A DNA stretch of 12,832 nt. Source: Euperipatoides rowelli. Lineage: Eukaryota; Onychophora; Udeonychophora; Euonychophora; Peripatopsidae. The stretch lies in assembly GCA_003024985.2 (NCBI GenBank), contig PXIH01S0052345.1; one strand, 5' to 3'. A program made the translations under genes and the position numbers. Under the pieces are notes generated by a model. It had not been told where the DNA came from and searched no databases. It was given only the letters and a program-made list of their open reading frames with translations. Below are positions 8,963 to 12,832 of the stretch, in pieces (within the stretch, counting starts at the first letter, position 1; each line of letters starts with the position of its first letter).

Positions 8963-8971
8963 AAAAGATTT
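8963..8971. repeat. Left target-site duplication of the SINE
   Basis: AAAAGATTT, repeated exactly at 9351-9359 just after the poly-A run. Removing the SINE and one copy leaves LINE B matching LINE A across the site. Confidence 0.75.
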
Positions 8972-9350
8972 CTGGCCAAGGGGCAGTGGCGCAGAGGGCT
9001 GAGCTGTGCTGCTTCGTATTCTTGGTGAAAGCCAAGCTAGCGACCAGGGTCCGTGGCTTGCGCTATCCGACCCCAAAATACTACTCCCAATTGTCTTCTT
9101 TTGCGAATGGCAGGGAGTATGGAGTACTATTCAACCAGTCGGCATGACTCTCAGACTTTGCTATCTAAAGATACGAATTTCTGAAGATATGCAACACGAG
9201 CATATTATGTCTGAATCATTGGATGAATGTATAATCGTCAGATAGTAATAACATTGAAAATAATGTAAATATATAAATAGTGTAAATAGTTTCTCGAGAC
9301 GATTCACCTCAGCCGTCAGGCGGGCATTGGTGCATATAAGCCAAAAAAAA
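8972..9350 (+). mobile_element. SINE with tRNA-like head, inserted in LINE B
   Basis: This plus-strand block is clearly more GC-rich than its surroundings. The head begins GGGGCAGTGGCGCAGAGG (from about 8980) and holds a good RNA polymerase III A box (TGGCGCAGAGG, 8987-8997). A weak B-box candidate is GGGTCCGTGGC (9047-9057), and the head closes with GACCCC (9069-9074), which can pair with the starting GGGG. A body of about 220 bases follows, then a GC-rich tail region (about 9294-9342: CTCGAGACGATTCACC, GTCAGGCGGGCATTGG) and a run of As. Direct repeats AAAAGATTT flank it (8963-8971 and 9351-9359), as expected for LINE-driven insertion. It encodes no protein. I do not recognise the family. 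Confidence 0.78.
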
Positions 9351-9359
9351 AAAAGATTT
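9351..9359. repeat. Right target-site duplication of the SINE
   Basis: AAAAGATTT following the A run; its first As cannot be separated from the SINE tail, so the true length is uncertain by a few bases. Confidence 0.72.
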
Positions 9360-9364
9360 TTTTC

Positions 9365-10168
9365 TAACTTATTTTAAACCCAATCATGTATTGAAACTCT
9401 TTCAACACATTATACACCTCCTCTAACTCTCTTTTGCTTGCTACAAAAAAAGTAAGATCATCATTATAAGAAATACATTTTATCTGAGAAGTTTTAGCAA
9501 AGGGATACACTCCTTTTATTCTGTTCTCCACTTTTTTTATCAAGTCTATACTAAATATCTAAATTTATGGAGTATAAGCAAGAAGACAATGGTGATCCTT
9601 GCAATACAGAATTCCCCAACTGAACAACTTCAGCATGCACCTTTACATTCAAAAACGAAATAGTCTTATTTCTAAACAATATCATAATTAATTTAGTGAT
9701 ATGATTACACCCCAAATGTTTGTAGACCAGATAATCCAAATAGTTTACATTGGTTAAATCAAATGCCTTTTGCATCTCTATTCTATATCAATATATTTCT
9801 GTCCTGCCCTTCACACATATTCAAACAAAGCATGTTGTATAGTCCTCCCCCTTATCCCTTGCACATTTTTCAGCAAAACCATATCCATCAAATTAGCTAT
9901 TCTGTTCAATAAATTTTTTTGAAGAATTTTTACATCTTGATTTATAGGCAATTGGCCTATAATTTCCAATTTCAGTCACCCTATGCCTAGCAATATTTCC
10001 TTTAGGGATAATTTTTATACAGACTCTATTAAAATCAGCTAAAATTTCATTATAAAAAGCTGTTAATAAATTTTTTATTTCCCCAAACATCAATCTGTAA
10101 AAGGCTATTGTTAGTCCATCAGGACCAGGAGATGACACCTTCCTGATAGATTTTATTACTTCTTCCAC
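9365..10168 (-). pseudogene. LINE B reverse transcriptase domain, motif A altered
   Basis: The fingers give SSPGPDGLTIAFYR (from about 10132), then IIPKG and NYRPIA (from 9964). After a break, motif A reads RIEMQKAFD (M at 9775-9773), so the first catalytic Asp is Glu; LINE A has Asp here. Motif B is LQGSPLSSCLYSI (about 9610-9575). Motif C is YNDD (9468-9457), intact. GFKIS follows, where the frame meets a stop and the SINE insertion. The damage is therefore at a different catalytic position from LINE A. Confidence 0.88.
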
Positions 10169-10692
10169 TTCTATAATCTTATTTCCTAAATTACTAAATT
10201 ATTCTTATATACAGTATATTCTATATACTAGAATCGATTTTAAGTGCAAATACATTTGAAGTTTTTCTCTCATTTCTAAGCCATTTATGTAATATATTTT
10301 TAGATGTATTCGCTGTCAAATATTTCTTCTTCATAAACTTATTTTTTTACCCCTTTCATTTTTACCTTCTCCAAACTCCCCAATCTATGTTTTAAGTCAG
10401 CAACCTTCATATTTATATCCCCATCTCAATTTCATCATTTATTTTTAATTGTAAATCCCATATCATTTCATCCAACTTTCTCTTTCTATTAAGCTGTTAA
10501 TCAGCCTCCCTATAAACCAACAGTTTAATCATCACCCAAACCTCATTCATGCTATATCCCCACAAAGCCCTCAGCAAATTATTAATCTTTTTTTTTAAAC
10601 AAAATCAAATTTTCATTATTCCATTCTGGAATTAATCCCCTTTTGGCATTAGCCACATTTCTGCTAGATTCACAAATTAAACAAGTTATTAT

Positions 10693-11332
10693 TACATAAT
10701 CAGTGAAGGCATACCCTTCAAAACACAATAATTATTGTCTTTCCAAATGCATTGAAGACAAAATTCTATCCAGTCTTTTAGATACTCCTTTTGATCAAAT
10801 CTTGTATGAATATTCTCCCTTCCAAGCACAAAGGCAACATGCATTAAGGAATTTTTCATCAAAAACACATCAAAAGCTTCTTGTTTCGTATTATGTTGAA
10901 ATCTCCCACAACTAAATTTTAACTGTAATTTTGATAAGCATCCATCAACTGTTGTAATCTCTGATAATACACTTTTCTCTGCAATGCAACAATCGGAAAA
11001 TGACAATTTATCAAAAGAATAGGAAACGAATCACCTCTTATGACTATAACTATTAAATCATAATTTACCTTCATCACTTTTTCAATTTTATGCACCCAGC
11101 TATTATAAAAAGTATAGAAACTCACATTTTATAAGCTCATGCTTTTGATTCAGTAATCTTGTAATTAGTCCTCGCCACTCTCCAGTAATCCCCAACGTCT
11201 CCCATTTGGACTCCTGAATACTAATAAAAATAGGTTGATTACTCAACAACTTTTTCAGAATACAACTTGCTTTTTTGAAATTATTGAAGCCTCTCACATT
11301 GAGAGTTTTGTTACAAAACTTTTACAACCCAT
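10693..11332 (-). pseudogene. LINE B APE-type endonuclease domain, catalytic residues lost
   Basis: Motif I is present as TLNVRGFNN (about 11315-11290), and the Glu motif reads IFISIQESK (about 11225). Downstream, LINCHFP replaces the usual NVHLP strand. The GDxN block has become GRFQ (10907-10896), losing both Asp and Asn, and the final Asp-His pair reads FTDYV (within 10710-10693), so His has become Tyr. The frames change at about 11110, 10920 and 10710. The domain is recognisable from order and spacing and by comparison with LINE A, but could not cut DNA. Confidence 0.8.
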
Positions 11333-11576
11333 GTTCATAAACCAATTACTCTCAAAAAAATAAATAAATTTAATAAAATAAAATATCACCACATTATTTG
11401 CTTATTTTTGTCAAATAACACTAATAACTGAAGTACAATAATCATAACAAATAATAAAATAAACAAAATGGTGATATTTCCATACATTTTGATTTGAACG
11501 TAAATTATAACGACAAACGTAATTATTCTTTAACTTACCACTGTCTTCTCTCCTACTTCATTTTCACCAATTTTCC

Positions 11577-12527
11577 TTAACATATTTGGATCAGCTTTTT
11601 ATTTTTTCCAACATTACATACCTTTTTCTCACCCTTTCGGTCTTCAAGGTTTCCACTTTGATAATCTATCTTGTCTTGAGATTCAGAATTACTTGACCTT
11701 GCCTCGTCTTCATCGGAAGCCTCGTTATTATCTGAAGATAAATCCTGACTCTGTGTTCGCATAATTTGTTTATCTTAAAATTTTCTTTTAAAATTACTAC
11801 TCTCGCTACTTCAGAAACATCATCCTTTCCAACCTGCGAATATAAATTAGTTGAAGAAATCTATTTCTCTATTTCTATTTTTTTTCCTCATTAGTCTCAT
11901 TTCTCACTACATCAGCATAGTCTTAAACACTTCATTACACTGTGAATGGTCCTTATTATTAAATTTTCTACAGAACTTTTTATCACACTCATTAGACCTA
12001 TAGCCTATCTCATTGCAATTTATACAAAGTTGTTACCTTCGTGCTATAACTAACAAAATTGAAAGTTCCTTAATTTTCAAATTGTGCGAAAAATCTTCTA
12101 TCACTACATTACGTTTAAAACACTAGTTTTATAAACAGATAAATCTTTCATCATATTTTTCTAGTTTTACCTTGTGCTCCTCGGAAACCACGTCTATTCC
12201 TAAGTGTTTCGGATTCCACGGAAAGTAAATACTAACCACATTATTTTTTTCAAATTATATTAGCTAATCTCTCCATAACTGCATCAAGGTCAATTTTCAC
12301 CACTTCTATCTTATGATATAATGTAAATATGAATCGAGTCTCTGTATAAATAGGTTTAAATATAAGTCCCAAAACTTTAAAGCCTTTATAAATTTTTTAT
12401 ACCTCTCAGAATATGCTTCTCCTTTCTGAACTCTTTCCACATAGTTTTTGATGTCTTCCAACAGTCTATTATGCCAATTAGGAATATAATATTCTGCCAA
12501 AACTACCGAGTTGACACCTTGCGCCAC
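11577..12527 (-). pseudogene. LINE B ORF1 remnant (RNA-binding gag-like protein)
   Basis: The frame starts at 12527 with GTG GCG, where LINE A has ATG GCG, so the original start codon has probably mutated. The N-terminus contains WHNRLLEDIK and KFIKALKFW, matching WFTRLENLIR and KLINSLKYW of LINE A. IYFPWNPKHLGID and EEHKVKLEKY (from 12242) match LINE A VFLPRNNRYMGID. A zinc-finger pair lies at 12026-11937: first CX2CX4YX4C (CINCNEIGY...NEC; His replaced by Tyr), then CX4CX7HX2C. The C-terminal part is very acidic and serine-rich (for example SSDNNEASDEDEARSSNSES) and ends at the stop 11579-11577. Several frameshifts and stops lie between 12306 and 12030. It is an ORF1 pseudogene. Confidence 0.78.
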
Positions 12528-12557
12528 AATCTTAAACCGAAGTTCAAGATTTGGCCC

Positions 12558-12590
12558 TGTTGTTGTTGTTTGTTGTTTTTTTGTTTTTTT
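12558..12590. repeat. GTT-rich simple repeat at the 5' edge of LINE B
   Basis: Four TGT-type triplets followed by TGTTTGTTG and T-rich runs. On the minus strand this is a CAA repeat ending immediately before the sequence leading to LINE B ORF1. It may be the pre-existing target, or the tail of another element upstream. Confidence 0.7.
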
Positions 12591-12832
12591 TTAATTTTTC
12601 AATTTTTAAAAAAACCTTACAAAAAATTATTCTTTATTTTTGTCCCTAAAACTAAATTTTTGCCTTTTTTTCAGGATTTTTAAAAAAATACAAAAAAAAA
12701 TAATATAATTTGCTAAAAGTTTTTTAAAAAAAGTAGGTGAGTTAGATTCTAGGAGTCATCAATCCTGATTAGATTTTTTTAGAAGCCATTTTTCTGTTTC
12801 TTTTTTGAGAATTTTGCCTAATTTTTGAATTT
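12591..12832. other. AT-rich non-coding DNA
   Basis: Runs of A and T with no supportable gene, RNA or element end. It may be the host DNA flanking the LINE B 5' end. Confidence 0.3.

Larger units (their letters stand above)
7995..11332 (-). pseudogene. LINE B ORF2 polyprotein remnant, split by a SINE
   Basis: A plausible start is the ATG at 11332-11330 (MGCKSF), from which a slip in an A run leads to the endonuclease motif TLNVRGFNN. The chain ends at the stop 7997-7995. The order is endonuclease about 11332-10693, linker 10692-10169, polymerase 10168 to about 9365, SINE insertion, rest of the polymerase (8962 to about 8700), connector, and C-terminal finger (8378-7995). Without the SINE it spans about 2.96 kb, close to LINE A ORF2. 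Frameshifts and stops are frequent. Across the SINE the protein continues in register with LINE A (the KSFVYDIRR stretch matching KSYVWNIKK), which fixes the insertion point. Confidence 0.87.
7717..12555 (-). mobile_element. LINE B: decayed, near full-length APE-type non-LTR retrotransposon
   Basis: This element has the same architecture and orientation as LINE A: ORF1 (12527 to about 11577), ORF2 (about 11332 to 7995) and a 3' UTR (7994-7717). Every domain can be paired with its LINE A counterpart, but the proteins differ strongly, so it is a related family and not a copy. It is interrupted by a SINE at about 8972-9350. Minus the SINE, its length is about 4.46 kb. The 3' end shares AATAAATGTATTGA with LINE A and stops next to the start of LINE A. 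The 5' end is placed at a GTT-rich repeat (plus-strand 12558-12590), about 30 bases before the ORF1 start. Numerous frameshifts and lost active-site residues show it is inactive. Confidence 0.88.

Noticed and set aside
8981-9075. Functional tRNA gene
   Set aside because: The cloverleaf is not convincing, the B box is weak, and the sequence is continuous with a SINE body, poly-A tail and target duplications.
8798-9076. 92-residue minus-strand open frame
   Set aside because: It is a chimera: the first third is antisense SINE and the rest is LINE B ORF2, so it is not a gene.
9006-9245. 79-residue plus-strand open frame
   Set aside because: It lies wholly inside the SINE, which is non-coding.
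12471-12683. Plus-strand 70-residue frame rich in Phe, Leu and Cys
   Set aside because: It crosses the start of LINE B ORF1 and the T-rich simple repeat. The hydrophobic look comes from T runs.
1-12832. Bacterial or phage accessory region (defence, toxin, secretion)
   Set aside because: There are no long intact ORFs, operons or ribosome binding sites. The content is eukaryotic LINE and SINE sequence.

Overview
The window looks like AT-rich, repeat-laden DNA from an animal, most likely an invertebrate. The reasons are two decayed APE-type non-LTR retrotransposons (LINEs), a tRNA-like SINE, spliced-gene-like coding density, and no bacterial operons, ribosome binding sites or long intact ORFs. 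I cannot name the species.

Layout: 1-2585 is almost featureless AT-rich DNA. It holds one clear coding-like island on the minus strand (304-432), which reads like the last exon of an unrecognised host gene; a GC-rich hairpin (1244-1274); and a transcript-3'-end signature on the minus strand (1608-1642). From about 2586 to 7712 lies LINE A on the minus strand, with ORF1 (6232-7700), ORF2 (3000-6148) and a 3' UTR. From about 7717 to 12555 lies LINE B, also on the minus strand, with the same architecture: ORF1 (about 11577-12527), ORF2 (7995 to about 11332) and a 3' UTR. The 3' end of LINE B runs almost directly into the start codon of LINE A, so the two form a head-to-tail pair. The last 240 bases hold a GTT-rich repeat and AT-rich DNA.

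A and B are not recent copies of one element. Their proteins align motif by motif (ORF1 N-terminus, RRM-like part and zinc fingers; APE endonuclease; reverse transcriptase; C-terminal zinc finger) but are strongly diverged, so they belong to two related families. Both are dead, carrying many frameshifts and stops, and their active sites are damaged in different places. LINE B is interrupted inside its reverse transcriptase gene by a plus-strand SINE (about 8972-9350) flanked by AAAAGATTT target-site duplications.

Three single N bases (3365, 5908, 7047) lie inside LINE A. The one at 7047 sits exactly between two 205-bp copies of the same sequence, which looks like an unmerged contig overlap rather than biology. 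I found no new defence, metabolic or toxin system. The points most worth following are the coding island, the tight LINE tandem with its shared 3'-end motif, and the SINE.
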